Part shown: in pieces, positions 52,157 to 59,194 of the stretch
Layout: the number at the start of each line of letters is the position of its first letter
Position numbering within the stretch: position 1 is the first letter of the stretch
Assembly: GCA_020025275.1 (NCBI GenBank)
Contig: JAHHSI010000008.1
Location: 1 to 64,000 of the forward strand
Length of the DNA: 64,000 nucleotides
Direction of reading: 5' to 3'
Source: Oscillospiraceae bacterium
Lineage (GTDB): Bacteria > Bacillota > Clostridia > Oscillospirales > Oscillospiraceae
Made by a program: the position numbers and the translations under genes
The notes under the pieces: model-generated
Seen by the model: the letters and a program-made list of their open reading frames with translations, nothing else
What the model was told of the DNA's origin: nothing
Database searches by the model: none

Positions 52157-52819
52157 GTGAGTTCTCTGTCCCCGGCGCCGACCCCGGCCAACACCATGAG
52201 CCGTCTTTTTGCCAACTATCAGGAATTTTTGCAGCTGCAGCATCTGTATAACGCCGCCATCAAGGAGATCAAGATGCGGCTGGAGGTGCTCAACGATGAG
52301 TTTCGTGTCACCTATGAGCGCAGCCCTATCCACCATATCGAAAGCCGTCTGAAAACCACGGAGAGCATCGTGGAAAAGCTGGAGCGCAAGGGGCTCCCCA
52401 TCACCATCGATGCCGCCAAGGCCCGGCTCAACGATATCGGCGGCATCCGCATCGTGTGCAATTATATTGACGATGTGTACGCCGTGGAAAAGATGCTCCT
52501 GCGCCAGTCGGACATCGAGCTGGTGAAACGGCAGGACTACATTGCCCAGCCCAATTACAACGGTTACCGCTCCCTCCATTTGGATATGCGTGTCCCCGTC
52601 AATCTCTCCTCTCGCACGGAATCGGTGTTGGTGGAGATCCAGATCCGCTCCGTGGCCATGGATTTCTGGGCCAGTCTGGAGCATGATCTCCGGTATAAGG
52701 CGGACAAAGCCACTTTGCCCGACGGAATCAACGAGGAGATGCTGCAATGTGCCGACGAGATCGCCGTGATCGATCGAAAAATGCAGGATATGTATGACCG
52801 CATTCAGGCGGCCAAGTAG
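52157..52819 (+). CDS. Small alarmone synthetase (RelA/SpoT synthetase domain, RelQ-like)
   Basis: A 220-residue GTP pyrophosphokinase without hydrolase or regulatory domains. The synthetase motifs are DIGGIRIVCNYIDDVY, NYNGYRSLHLDM and EIQIRSVAMDFWASLEHDLRYK. This is the RelQ/YjbM class that makes (p)ppGpp or pGpp in response to cell-wall or other stress. The start is a GTG at 52157, 6-7 bases after GGGAGGT. It lies 26 bases after the PNPOx-like gene, with no terminator between, so it should be co-transcribed with ribU; a strong terminator follows. Confidence 0.92.
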   Translation: MSSLSPAPTPANTMSRLFANYQEFLQLQHLYNAAIKEIKMRLEVLNDEFRVTYERSPIHHIESRLKTTESIVEKLERKGLPITIDAAKARLNDIGGIRIVCNYIDDVYAVEKMLLRQSDIELVKRQDYIAQPNYNGYRSLHLDMRVPVNLSSRTESVLVEIQIRSVAMDFWASLEHDLRYKADKATLPDGINEEMLQCADEIAVIDRKMQDMYDRIQAAK

Positions 52820-52825
52820 TACCGC

Positions 52826-52858
52826 AAAAGGGGCACAGCATCGTCTGTGCCCCTTTTA
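52826..52858 (+). terminator. Terminator after the alarmone synthetase gene
   Basis: AAAAGGGGCACAG/CTGTGCCCCTTTT with a short loop and T run; it ends the FMN-riboswitch operon. Confidence 0.88.
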
Positions 52859-52881
52859 TGTCACCTATTGGCAAAAAATAG

Positions 52882-52909
52882 TTGCATCTTTCGCCAAATA
52901 TACTATAAT
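52882..52909 (+). promoter_or_regulatory. Promoter of the dCMP deaminase gene
   Basis: TTGCAT (52882-52887), 16 bases, TATAAT (52904-52909). An inverted repeat GTTGCA (52881-52886) / TGCAAC (52913-52918) flanks the core promoter and could be an operator. Confidence 0.72.
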
Positions 52910-52946
52910 ATGTGCAACGAATATCACGGAACATCAGGAGGTGCCT

Positions 52947-53441
52947 ATGCATCGCATCAGTAAGGAAAACTATTATTTGGATATCGCCGAAACCGTTCTG
53001 GAGCGGGCCACATGTCTGCGCCGCGTCTACGGGGCCATCATCGTGAAAAACGACGAGATCATCTCCACCGGCTATAACGGTGCCCCCCGAGGGCGCAAGA
53101 ATTGCGTCGATATGGGATTTTGTACACGGGAGGCGCTGAAGGTCCCTCGGGGCGAGCGATATGAGCTGTGCCGCAGTATCCACGCCGAGGCCAACGCCAT
53201 CATCTCTGCCAGCCGCCGTGACATGGTAGGCGGCACCATCTATCTGGTGGGCCGCAACGCCCAGACCGGTGAACTGCTGGGTGATGCCACGTCCTGCGCC
53301 ATGTGCCGCCGGATGGTCATCAATGCCGGACTCAGCCGTGTCGTGATCCGCCGCACCCCCACCGAATTCGAAGTGGTGGACGTTCAGGAGTGGATCGACG
53401 GTGATGATCTGGCGATCCACGGGGACCACTGCAACTGCTGA
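52947..53441 (+). CDS. dCMP deaminase (ComEB family)
   Basis: Deaminates dCMP to dUMP, the substrate of ThyA. The 164-residue protein starts MHRISKENYYLDIAETVLERA and has the zinc site: HAEANAI (with the proton-shuttle Glu) and CAMCRRM. Unlike pure cytidine deaminases it has the ComEB-type insert NGAPRGRKNCVDMGFC. GGAGGTG lies 7 bases before the ATG. It has its own promoter, separate from the upstream FMN-riboswitch operon. No canonical terminator follows directly; the next hairpin with T run is about 195 bases away (53635-53673). Confidence 0.93.
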   Translation: MHRISKENYYLDIAETVLERATCLRRVYGAIIVKNDEIISTGYNGAPRGRKNCVDMGFCTREALKVPRGERYELCRSIHAEANAIISASRRDMVGGTIYLVGRNAQTGELLGDATSCAMCRRMVINAGLSRVVIRRTPTEFEVVDVQEWIDGDDLAIHGDHCNC

Positions 53442-53459
53442 CCGGGAACCGACAACCGA

Positions 53460-53518
53460 ACCGAAACAACATCGATCCCCGTTTGAGGTCCGATAGAGAA
53501 CCGATTGTACCTCGATCG
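53460..53518 (+). repeat. Degenerate direct repeats, period 40 bases
   Basis: ACCGAAACAACATCGATCC (53460-53478) and ACCGATTGTACCTCGATCG (53500-53518) agree at about 14 of 19 positions. More ACCGA words occur just before (53448-53464). Function unknown. Confidence 0.5.
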
Positions 53519-53634
53519 CAACCACTCACAACCAAGCACATTAGAATACATTTTGTATATTTGGTGAGAAATATATCAGTCCGTATTCGTAAGAGGAGCT
53601 GATCTTCCGTCGGCCCGCAGGGGCATCGCATCGA

Positions 53635-53673
53635 CAAAGGAGGAGCGCAGAGAGCGCTCCTCCTTTCTTTTTT
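53635..53673 (+). terminator. Terminator-like hairpin in the spacer
   Basis: AAAGGAGGAGCGC-AGAGA-GCGCTCCTCCTTT followed by CTTTTTT. It may end the dCMP deaminase transcript with a long 3' UTR, or a small RNA starting within the spacer. Confidence 0.75.
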
Positions 53674-54547
53674 GCCGTTTCCATAGCGCCTGTCGTTTCT
53701 GTTATCTGCCGGTAAGGCAGTGTCCAAAGCCTTTGGAGGTATGCTGCGGAGGGCCCTTTCGTGTCCATTTTCATGGAGGGCCCCACAGGAAAAGAGCGCA
53801 CCACCCTGCCGTCAGATACGATCTTTCAAGGCCTTTTGACAAGTGGGTCGGCGGCCTCCTGTGCCATTGCTGCCTTTCCTCGGTCACTTCCTGTTTAGAG
53901 ATGCCCGCCTTTTTCATGCAGCGTCACCCGTTTTCCACAGAAAAACGGCTGCGAAAAATACGCCATTCGATCAAAAGGCGCAGATTTTCCACAGAAACCC
54001 ACATCTTCCGCAGCTGTCTCGAATCGGTGATCAGCTTTGCCACGCCACGGCACAGCCGCAGGTGAAAACCTCCGGCCGAGGTACTCTGCGCGGATTGCAA
54101 TTTTTCTTTATTTTTCTCTTTAGTTAATTCCGTTTTGTATTTATTTTCAAGAATACTCCTCATTGTATTCGTTTTCGCGGATTTCCCCCGGATTTTACAG
54201 TCTTCCGCGGGAGTCCGCTTGTTTATGTATCCTGCCAGAGTGGGGAAAGAACTGCTTTTTCCTGCGGCCTGCGCCGCTTGTTTTCCACCACCGCCTTGGC
54301 TTTGTGGAAAAATCGGTGGCCCTGTCCCTCCTCTGCCCTACCTGTCGCCTTTGGCGTTGTCCGTTCCAAGCTCTATGGCCACTGGGGCGCCGATCCGTCT
54401 CGACAACCATGGTCGATCCCTCATCTGCCGGAAGTATGGCTGTTCCTGGTGAGAAATCCACACGCCCCACAGGAGCGGTGGAAAACCAAGCCCTTGCTTG
54501 CAGCGGTTCTCTGCGGCCCATACCGGCAAGGCACATCGGTGCTCCGC

Positions 54548-54625
54548 AGCGGCAAGTCTCAGCGGCAAGTCTCAGCGGCAGGTCTCAGTGGCAGATCTCA
54601 GCGGCAAGTTTTAGCGGTAGGTTTT
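54548..54625 (+). repeat. Six tandem 13-base repeats
   Basis: Units of AGCGGCAAGTCTC: 54548-54560 and 54561-54573 are identical; the next four (to 54625) differ at one to four positions, with the last two ending in TTTT rather than TCTC. Not a multiple of three, so unlikely to be coding. Too short and contiguous for CRISPR. Confidence 0.85.
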
Positions 54626-54879
54626 TGCCGCTGTCCTCGACTGCCCTTCCCCCATCTTCAGCCCTCGACTGTACCCTCCAAATGTGGCGTCTGCCGTCGG
54701 CTCTCAGTTGCCGGTCACGGCGGCGGCTTCTGGCCATACTCTCAGCAGCGGATTACGGCTGAAATTCCTTGATTCAACTCTCGACTGCCGTTCCCGACGG
54801 TGGGGCTGAGCGGCACCCCTCGGTGGTGACTTTCGCCGTTGGACACGGCGGCGGCTTGAAATTCTTACGAAAAAAGAAA

Positions 54880-54907
54880 AAAAGACACGGCATATGCCGT
54901 GTCTTTT
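54880..54907 (-). terminator. Terminator after rpsR
   Basis: Minus-strand stem AAAAGACACGGCATATGCCGTGTCTTTT followed by further T-rich sequence, about 22 bases past the rpsR stop. Confidence 0.88.
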
Positions 54908-54928
54908 GATACGCATGGGATTCGTAAC

Positions 54929-55180
54929 TTACTCAGTCACGAAGGGCAGCAGAGCGATCTGACGAGCGCGCTTGATGGCCTCGGTCAGCTGACGCTGATG
55001 CATAGCGCAGGTACCAGTGGTTCTGCGGGGCAGAATCTTGGAGCGCTCGGAAATGAAGCGACGCAGCTTAGCGGCGTCCTTGTAATCGATATACTCGCAC
55101 TTATCTACGCAGAACTGGCAAACCTTTCTCCGCTTGCGGTTACCGCCGCGGGGGGCTCTGTTTTCGCGATCCATAGCCAT
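54929..55180 (-). CDS. rpsR: 30S ribosomal protein S18
   Basis: S18 pairs with S6 on the 30S platform. The 83-residue protein starts [20 protein letters not shown] and has the zinc-binding Cys residues CQFCVDKC, so it is the C+ form. The conserved core [22 protein letters not shown] is intact. AAAGGAGG lies 8 bases before the ATG. Last gene of rpsF-ssb-rpsR. Confidence 0.97.
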   Translation of the reverse strand: MAMDRENRAPRGGNRKRRKVCQFCVDKCEYIDYKDAAKLRRFISERSKILPRRTTGTCAMHQRQLTEAIKRARQIALLPFVTE

Positions 55181-55228
55181 GGAAGGTTCCTCCTTTAATC
55201 AAAAATTACAATGTGCTTCACGCACAGA

Positions 55229-55696
55229 TCAGAACGGCAGGTCGCCGTCCTCCTCGTCGATCTCGGCAAATGCGGACGGACCACCCACAGGTGCGGAATA
55301 TCCGCCCGAAGGGGCACTGTAGCCGCCGCTGGGAGCTCCATAGGACGGGGCATCATAGCCGCCGGCCGCACTGTCGCGCTTGGAGTCGCCGAAATAGACG
55401 TTGTCGGCAACCACTTCCGCACTTCTGCGGTTATTGCCGTCCTTGTCTTTCCAGTCACGGATCTGCAGACGACCCTCTACCACAGCCATGCGGCCTTTGG
55501 TAAAGTACTTCGACACAAACTCGGCCGTGCTGCGCCAAGCCACCACATCAATGAAATCCGTCTCCTTCTCGCCGGACTGAGACTTATAGTCCCGATCCAC
55601 AGCCAGAGAAAAACTGGTCACTGCGGTGCCGCTCTGTGTACGGCGCAGCTCCGGGTCACGTGTCAGTCGACCCATGATGAAAATTTTGTTCAGCAT
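55229..55696 (-). CDS. ssb: Single-stranded DNA-binding protein
   Basis: Coats single-stranded DNA and recruits repair and replication proteins. The 155-residue protein has an N-terminal OB fold (MLNKIFIMGRLTRDPELRRT, about residues 1-105), a flexible linker rich in Gly, Ser, Tyr and Pro with a repeated YGAPSGGYSAPSGGYSAP-like pattern, and the acidic tip ending EEDGDLPF that binds partners. Located between rpsF and rpsR as in B. subtilis. Confidence 0.97.
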   Translation of the reverse strand: MLNKIFIMGRLTRDPELRRTQSGTAVTSFSLAVDRDYKSQSGEKETDFIDVVAWRSTAEFVSKYFTKGRMAVVEGRLQIRDWKDKDGNNRRSAEVVADNVYFGDSKRDSAAGGYDAPSYGAPSGGYSAPSGGYSAPVGGPSAFAEIDEEDGDLPF

Positions 55697-55708
55697 AGTA
55701 CGCCTCCC

Positions 55709-56005
55709 TTACTCGCCCTTGCAGACGATCATGGAACGCATGATGCCCTCGGTAATACCCAGGATACGATCCAGCTCCTTGGGGAACTCGGGGCTGCTGG
55801 TGAAGCTCATCAGCACATAGTAACCCTCGGTCTTGTAGTCGATTGCGTAAGCCAGCTTGCGCTTGCCCCACTCGTCAACGACCACGTTGGAACCGTTCTG
55901 CTCAGCCAGAGTCTGGAACTTTGCCACGGTAGCAGCAATAGCCTCCTCACCCTGTGCAGGGTCGATGATGTAAACGACCTCATAGTTGGCAGAAATCTTA
56001 GCCAT
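55709..56005 (-). CDS. rpsF: 30S ribosomal protein S6
   Basis: S6 forms a dimer with S18 on the 30S platform. The 98-residue protein starts MAKISANYEVVYIIDPAQGE and has KTEGYYVLMSFTSSPEFPKELDRILGI. Start at 56005, where AAGGAGG is 9 bases upstream; an ATG eight codons earlier overlaps that site. Its promoter is strong (56114-56087), with a leader of about 75 bases containing small inverted repeats. First gene of rpsF-ssb-rpsR. Confidence 0.97.
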   Translation of the reverse strand: MAKISANYEVVYIIDPAQGEEAIAATVAKFQTLAEQNGSNVVVDEWGKRKLAYAIDYKTEGYYVLMSFTSSPEFPKELDRILGITEGIMRSMIVCKGE

Positions 56006-56086
56006 ACTTTTGCACCTCCTTTTGGACATTTGGCCCTCATTTCTCTCATGAGAGCAAGGATTTGCTTACAAAACGTAAGCTTATTT

Positions 56087-56114
56087 ATTATATAAGATTT
56101 CAAGAAAAAGTCAA
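56087..56114 (-). promoter_or_regulatory. Promoter of rpsF-ssb-rpsR
   Basis: Minus strand TTGACT (56114-56109), 16 bases, TATAAT (56092-56087). The leader carries small hairpins (CTTAC/GTAAG near 56064-56079; CTCTCATGAGAG near 56043). Confidence 0.8.
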
Positions 56115-56147
56115 GCTATTTTTCACTTTTTCTTTGATAAAAACAGA

Positions 56148-56174
56148 AAAAACGGAGGAAACCCTCCGTCTTTT
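56148..56174 (-). terminator. Terminator after queT
   Basis: Minus-strand stem GACGGAGG-GTTT-CCTCCGT followed by six T, just past the queT stop. Confidence 0.88.
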
Positions 56175-56177
56175 CCA

Positions 56178-56705
56178 TCACATTCTCTTTTCTGCGGCCT
56201 TTTCTGCCATCAACTGGCGGAAAAACGGAATCCGGGGCAGCTCCCACAGCAGGAGAGAACCCAGCACGCAGCAGGCCAGCACCTCGCCGGCGCCGATGGT
56301 CAGGGCGTGGTAGGCGTAGGCACCCCAGAAGGCCCCGCCGAAGCCCACCTCCTGCCAGGCAATGACCCCGCTCACGAGGATCATGTTGGCCAGAACCGGC
56401 GGCAGCGTCGCCACAAACCGATTTTTGCAATGGCGTGTGGCCCATGCAGCCAGCAGTGTGGCCAGAGAACCCACCACCACATCCAGCAGGCCGTAGGGGC
56501 TGAGGATATTGGTGATCAGGCAGCCGATGAACAGCCCCCACACCGTCTCGGGGAACAAGAACGGCAGCACGCACAAGGCCTCGGAAAAGCGGCACTGCAC
56601 CGGGCCGAACGTCAGCCCGAACACCGATGCAAACAGGGACAGCACCGTATACAGGGCCCCCACAATGGCCGCTGTTGTCAACTGTTTCGTCTTACTTTTG
56701 GACAT
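56178..56705 (-). CDS. queT: QueT family queuosine-precursor transporter (ECF S component)
   Basis: A 175-residue membrane protein with about five to six helices, starting MSKSKTKQLTTAAIVGALYT. The motif FGPVQCRFSEALCVLPFLFPETVWGLFIGCLITN is diagnostic of QueT (COG4708), which imports preQ1 or a related queuosine precursor and shares an ECF energizing module. The start at 56705 follows GGGAGG by 7-8 bases. A leader of about 97 bases with several hairpins precedes it and may be a preQ1 riboswitch. Monocistronic with terminator. Confidence 0.92.
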   Translation of the reverse strand: MSKSKTKQLTTAAIVGALYTVLSLFASVFGLTFGPVQCRFSEALCVLPFLFPETVWGLFIGCLITNILSPYGLLDVVVGSLATLLAAWATRHCKNRFVATLPPVLANMILVSGVIAWQEVGFGGAFWGAYAYHALTIGAGEVLACCVLGSLLLWELPRIPFFRQLMAEKAAEKRM

Positions 56706-56802
56706 AAAAAAACCTCCCATTTTTTGTTTAGAGAACGGCTCCTCTCCGGGTGCCGAACGAACACCGCAGGGCGGTGCTTGGACAGGGTGTGGAAACCTGT
56801 CG
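56706..56802 (-). promoter_or_regulatory. Structured queT leader, candidate preQ1-class riboswitch
   Basis: Between the -10 box and the ribosome-binding site the minus-strand RNA can form GACAGG/CCTGTC (56801-56796 with 56786-56781) and CACCGC/GCGGTG (56776-56771 with 56767-56762), then a short helix GAGA/TCTC near 56746-56731, an A-rich run, and GGGAGG. queT genes are known targets of preQ1 riboswitches, and a class reported from Faecalibacterium and relatives (preQ1-III) precedes queT. I could not match the consensus from memory, so this is a hypothesis. Confidence 0.4.
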
Positions 56803-56808
56803 AGTGGG

Positions 56809-56817
56809 ATTATATCA
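56809..56817 (-). promoter_or_regulatory. Extended -10 promoter of queT
   Basis: Minus strand TGATATAAT (56817-56809); only a weak TTCCAT at -35 (56837-56832). Confidence 0.6.
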
Positions 56818-56855
56818 CAGTGGCAGATAAAATGGAAGAAAAATCTGTCTTATGG

Positions 56856-56891
56856 AAAAAAATGAGGCCGGAACGCCATGGTTCCGACCTC
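56856..56891 (-). terminator. Terminator after the anti-sigma gene
   Basis: Minus-strand stem GAGGTCGGAAC/GTTCCGGCCTC (one G-T pair) followed by ATTTTTTT, 8 bases past the stop. Confidence 0.85.
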
Positions 56892-56898
56892 CGAAGCA

Positions 56899-57507
56899 TT
56901 ATTTTGTTTCACCGGGCAGAGAGAACCATGTCTCTGTGACACGCAGATTAAGCCCGGGCACCGCCTTCAGCAGCGCCTCGACCTCCGCTGCCGTGAGCAG
57001 ATACTGAGGCGTGCCGGCGCCGTCCCGTGCATCCTCTGTGCGGGTCTGCTGCGCCAGCCATGTGCGCACGGACGCTGTCTGCTCCTCCGTCAGCGTACCG
57101 GTGACGGCCGAACCGTCCGGTGCGGTATAGCGATAGGTGCCGCTCATCGCCTCCGCCGCAGGGTCCTCCTCAATTCCCCGGGACATAACGGCCGGCGACG
57201 GCAGAGCGGTGGAGGGTCTCTGTCCATACAGCCCCAGTCCCGCCACCAGCAGGAGACAAGCCGCCGCAGCGGCCATAGGCAGCCAGCGGCGTGTGGTCTT
57301 CCTCGGCATCTGCCGAGTCGTCCGCACCTGTGCCATGACGTGCTCCGCCAAATCATCGGGAGCCGCCACCTCTGTATCCAGTGCTTCCAGCATATCATAC
57401 CAGCGGCGGCAGTTCGGGCACGTCTCCAGATGGCGGCGAACCGCCGCACACTCCTCCTGCGGCAGCGTTCCGTTCCGCAGCGATTCGATCCGATCAAAGT
57501 CACACAT
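56899..57507 (-). CDS. Anti-sigma factor with zinc-finger (zf-HC2) domain
   Basis: A 202-residue membrane protein. The N-terminal part has the His-Cys-Cys zinc motif HLETCPNC (about residues 26-33) used to hold ECF sigma factors. One membrane helix follows (WLPMAAAAACLLLVAGLGLY, about 77-96), then an outside domain of about 100 residues (GTYRYTAPDGSAVTGTLTEE) with no known fold. The start at 57507 (MCDFDRIESL) follows GGGAGAG and overlaps the sigma gene by 8 bases. The cognate sigma factor is directly upstream. Confidence 0.9.
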   Translation of the reverse strand: MCDFDRIESLRNGTLPQEECAAVRRHLETCPNCRRWYDMLEALDTEVAAPDDLAEHVMAQVRTTRQMPRKTTRRWLPMAAAAACLLLVAGLGLYGQRPSTALPSPAVMSRGIEEDPAAEAMSGTYRYTAPDGSAVTGTLTEEQTASVRTWLAQQTRTEDARDGAGTPQYLLTAAEVEALLKAVPGLNLRVTETWFSLPGETK

Positions 57508-58096
57508 CCGTGCTCTCCCCCTCTCTATTCTGTTTGACGGCAGGAACATCGAAAAGGTTCCCCTGCTGAAGCAAAATCTGCTGCAGCTGTTTCTTGGCAC
57601 GGTGCAGCCGGGATTTCACCGTGCCGCTCTCCAGTCGGAGAAGCTGTCCGATCTCCTCGTAGCTCAGCTGCTCCATCTGCCGCAGCAAAAAAATCTGGCG
57701 ATGCTCCTCTGTCAGGCACAGTAAGGCACGGCGCAGCTGTTCCCGCACCTCCGTGGTCTCCGCCGCCTGCTGCGGCGTCCCCTCCGCCGGCAGCTCTGTC
57801 TGCTCCTCCACCGGTGTCGTGTTGCGGTGCCGCTTTTCCCGGCGCAGGAAATCCACCGCCGCATGGGTCGTCAGCTGGTAGAGCCACGAGGAAAACTTGC
57901 TCTCGCCACGGAAGGAGGGCAGCCCTCGCCACGCCGCCACCAGTGCCTCCTGCGCCACCTCCTCGGCATCGTGGGCATTCCCGCACATCCGCAGCGCCAG
58001 ACGATAGACATGGTTCTGATAGCGGTGCACCAATACCTCAAAAGCCTCGGCATCGCCCCGGCGGGCGCACTGCACAAGGGTGATCTCGTCCATCAT
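57500..58096 (-). CDS. ECF-type RNA polymerase sigma factor
   Basis: A 198-residue sigma-70 family protein with only regions 2 and 4. Region 2 is seen in FEVLVHRYQNHVYRLALRMCGNAHDAEEVAQEALVAAWRGL and region 4 in LRQMEQLSYEEIGQLLRLESGTVKSRLHRAKKQLQ. A linker rich in Glu and Thr separates them. Its ATG overlaps the dusB stop by four bases (ATGA), and the anti-sigma gene overlaps its end, so dusB, sigma and anti-sigma form one unit. The inducing signal is unknown; no autoregulatory promoter is evident directly upstream. Confidence 0.93.
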   Translation of the reverse strand: MMDEITLVQCARRGDAEAFEVLVHRYQNHVYRLALRMCGNAHDAEEVAQEALVAAWRGLPSFRGESKFSSWLYQLTTHAAVDFLRREKRHRNTTPVEEQTELPAEGTPQQAAETTEVREQLRRALLCLTEEHRQIFLLRQMEQLSYEEIGQLLRLESGTVKSRLHRAKKQLQQILLQQGNLFDVPAVKQNREGESTDV

Positions 58097-59061
58097 TGCA
58101 GATCCCTCTTGATCCCCTCTGTCACCCGGTATACGTCTTCCATCGTGTTCATTTTGACGATCTGTTCTTTATAATAGTTGGCGTGGGCCACCCCCTTGAG
58201 GTACCAGGCATAGTGGCGGCGCGCCTCCAAGACCGCAATGTGTTCGCCCTTATCCTCCACCGCCAGCTCGATCTGCCGCACCGCCGTGTCACAGCGCTCA
58301 TGGAGCGGCGGCAGCGGTGGGATCTCTCTTTCCTCCAGCGCCGCCTTGGCCTGTGCAAAGAGCCAGGGATTCCCGAAGCAGCCGCGGCCGATCATGACCA
58401 TATCGGCCCCCGTGTTACGGAGAAGCGCCACGGCGTCCTGCGCTGAAAAAACATCGCCGTTGGCGATAACGGGGATGTGCAGTGCCTCTTTCACCTGCCG
58501 GATCGTAGTCCAATCGGCCGCCCCGGAATACATCTGGGCCCGGGTGCGGCCGTGGATCGCCACCGCCGCCACACCTACCTGCTCCAGGGCAAGGCTCAGC
58601 TCCAGCGCATTGATGCTGCCTTTATCCCAACCACGCCGCATCTTCACCGTCACGGGCACCGGGCAGGCTTTCACCACGGCCTCCGCCACACGAGCTGCCC
58701 GCTCCACGTCCTTCATCAGGGCGCTGCCGTCTCCGTTGGAGACTACCTTCCCCACCGGGCAGCCCATATTGATGTCAATAAAATCCGCGCCGGAAAGCTC
58801 CGCCGCCTTGCAGGCCGCCTCCGCCATACACACCGGGTCACTGCCGAAAATCTGAACGGAAGCGGGATGCTCCCCCTCAAAGAGCTTCAGCAATCCCCGG
58901 CTTTTCCGATCCTGATAGCAAAGCGCCTTGGAACTGACCATCTCTGTCGTGGTCATGCCTGCCCCCTGCTCGGCACAGATCTTGCGAAACGCCAGATCCG
59001 TGACGCCTGCCATGGGGGCCAGTGCCAGTTGGGATGAAATCGTGATAGGACCTATTTTCAT
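58093..59061 (-). CDS. dusB: tRNA-dihydrouridine synthase DusB
   Basis: An FMN-dependent enzyme that reduces uridines in tRNA. The 322-residue TIM barrel has the APMAGVTDLAFRKIC start region, the catalytic Cys in FIDINMGCPVGKVVSNGDG, KMRRGWD, and VAIHGRTRAQMYSG followed by the FMN-binding MIGRGCFGNPWLF. Start at 59061 after GGAGG; the extra 15 residues upstream run through the promoter. First gene of dusB-sigma-anti-sigma, with a promoter at 59123-59095. Confidence 0.95.
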   Translation of the reverse strand: MKIGPITISSQLALAPMAGVTDLAFRKICAEQGAGMTTTEMVSSKALCYQDRKSRGLLKLFEGEHPASVQIFGSDPVCMAEAACKAAELSGADFIDINMGCPVGKVVSNGDGSALMKDVERAARVAEAVVKACPVPVTVKMRRGWDKGSINALELSLALEQVGVAAVAIHGRTRAQMYSGAADWTTIRQVKEALHIPVIANGDVFSAQDAVALLRNTGADMVMIGRGCFGNPWLFAQAKAALEEREIPPLPPLHERCDTAVRQIELAVEDKGEHIAVLEARRHYAWYLKGVAHANYYKEQIVKMNTMEDVYRVTEGIKRDLQ

Positions 59062-59094
59062 GGAAAATCCTCCAAAATCGTTGCGTATGGAGGT

Positions 59095-59123
59095 AGTATA
59101 CCACATTTTTCTCTGCAGAACAA
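59095..59123 (-). promoter_or_regulatory. Promoter of the dusB-sigma operon
   Basis: Minus strand TTGTTC (59123-59118), 17 bases, TATACT (59100-59095), with TGG before the -10. Confidence 0.65.
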
Positions 59124-59125
59124 CG

Positions 59126-59163
59126 AAAAAAGAGGAAGGTGGAGCGCTCCATGCGCCCCGCCT
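59126..59163 (-). terminator. Probable terminator after the 91-aa gene
   Basis: Minus-strand stem AGGCGGGGCGC/GCGCTCCACCT (one mismatch, one G-T) followed by TCCTCTTTTTT. Moderate quality. Confidence 0.65.
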
Positions 59164-59194
59164 CCCCCCCGTTGAGAAGAGAAACTACCGACCA

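Larger units (their letters stand above)
53442..54928. other. 1.5-kb gene-free spacer with repeats
   Basis: No credible gene was found on either strand: open frames here lack ribosome-binding sites and have implausible composition. Contents seen: degenerate ACCGA-type repeats (53448-53518), a stand-alone terminator-like hairpin (53635-53673), three TTTTCCACA words (53931-53939, 53985-53993, and reversed at 54303-54311) plus two TTTTCCACC words, an AT-rich stretch (about 54095-54175), six 13-base tandem repeats (54548-54625), three CTCGACTG words and two copies of CACGGCGGCGGCTT. The 3' end holds the rpsR terminator. Confidence 0.7.

Noticed and set aside
53931..54311. Chromosomal replication origin
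   Set aside because: dnaA and dnaN are absent and flanking ribosomal operons run toward the site from the right, opposite to expectation; kept only as a DnaA-box-like observation.
54548..54625. CRISPR array
   Set aside because: Repeats are 13 bases and contiguous with no spacers; no cas genes.
53442..54928. Several open frames of 60-200 codons in the spacer
   Set aside because: They overlap repeats and one another, lack ribosome-binding sites and show no domain pattern.
56730..56746. Class I preQ1 riboswitch at the queT start
   Set aside because: The helix is only four base pairs with an eight-base loop and lacks the conserved core; another class remains possible.
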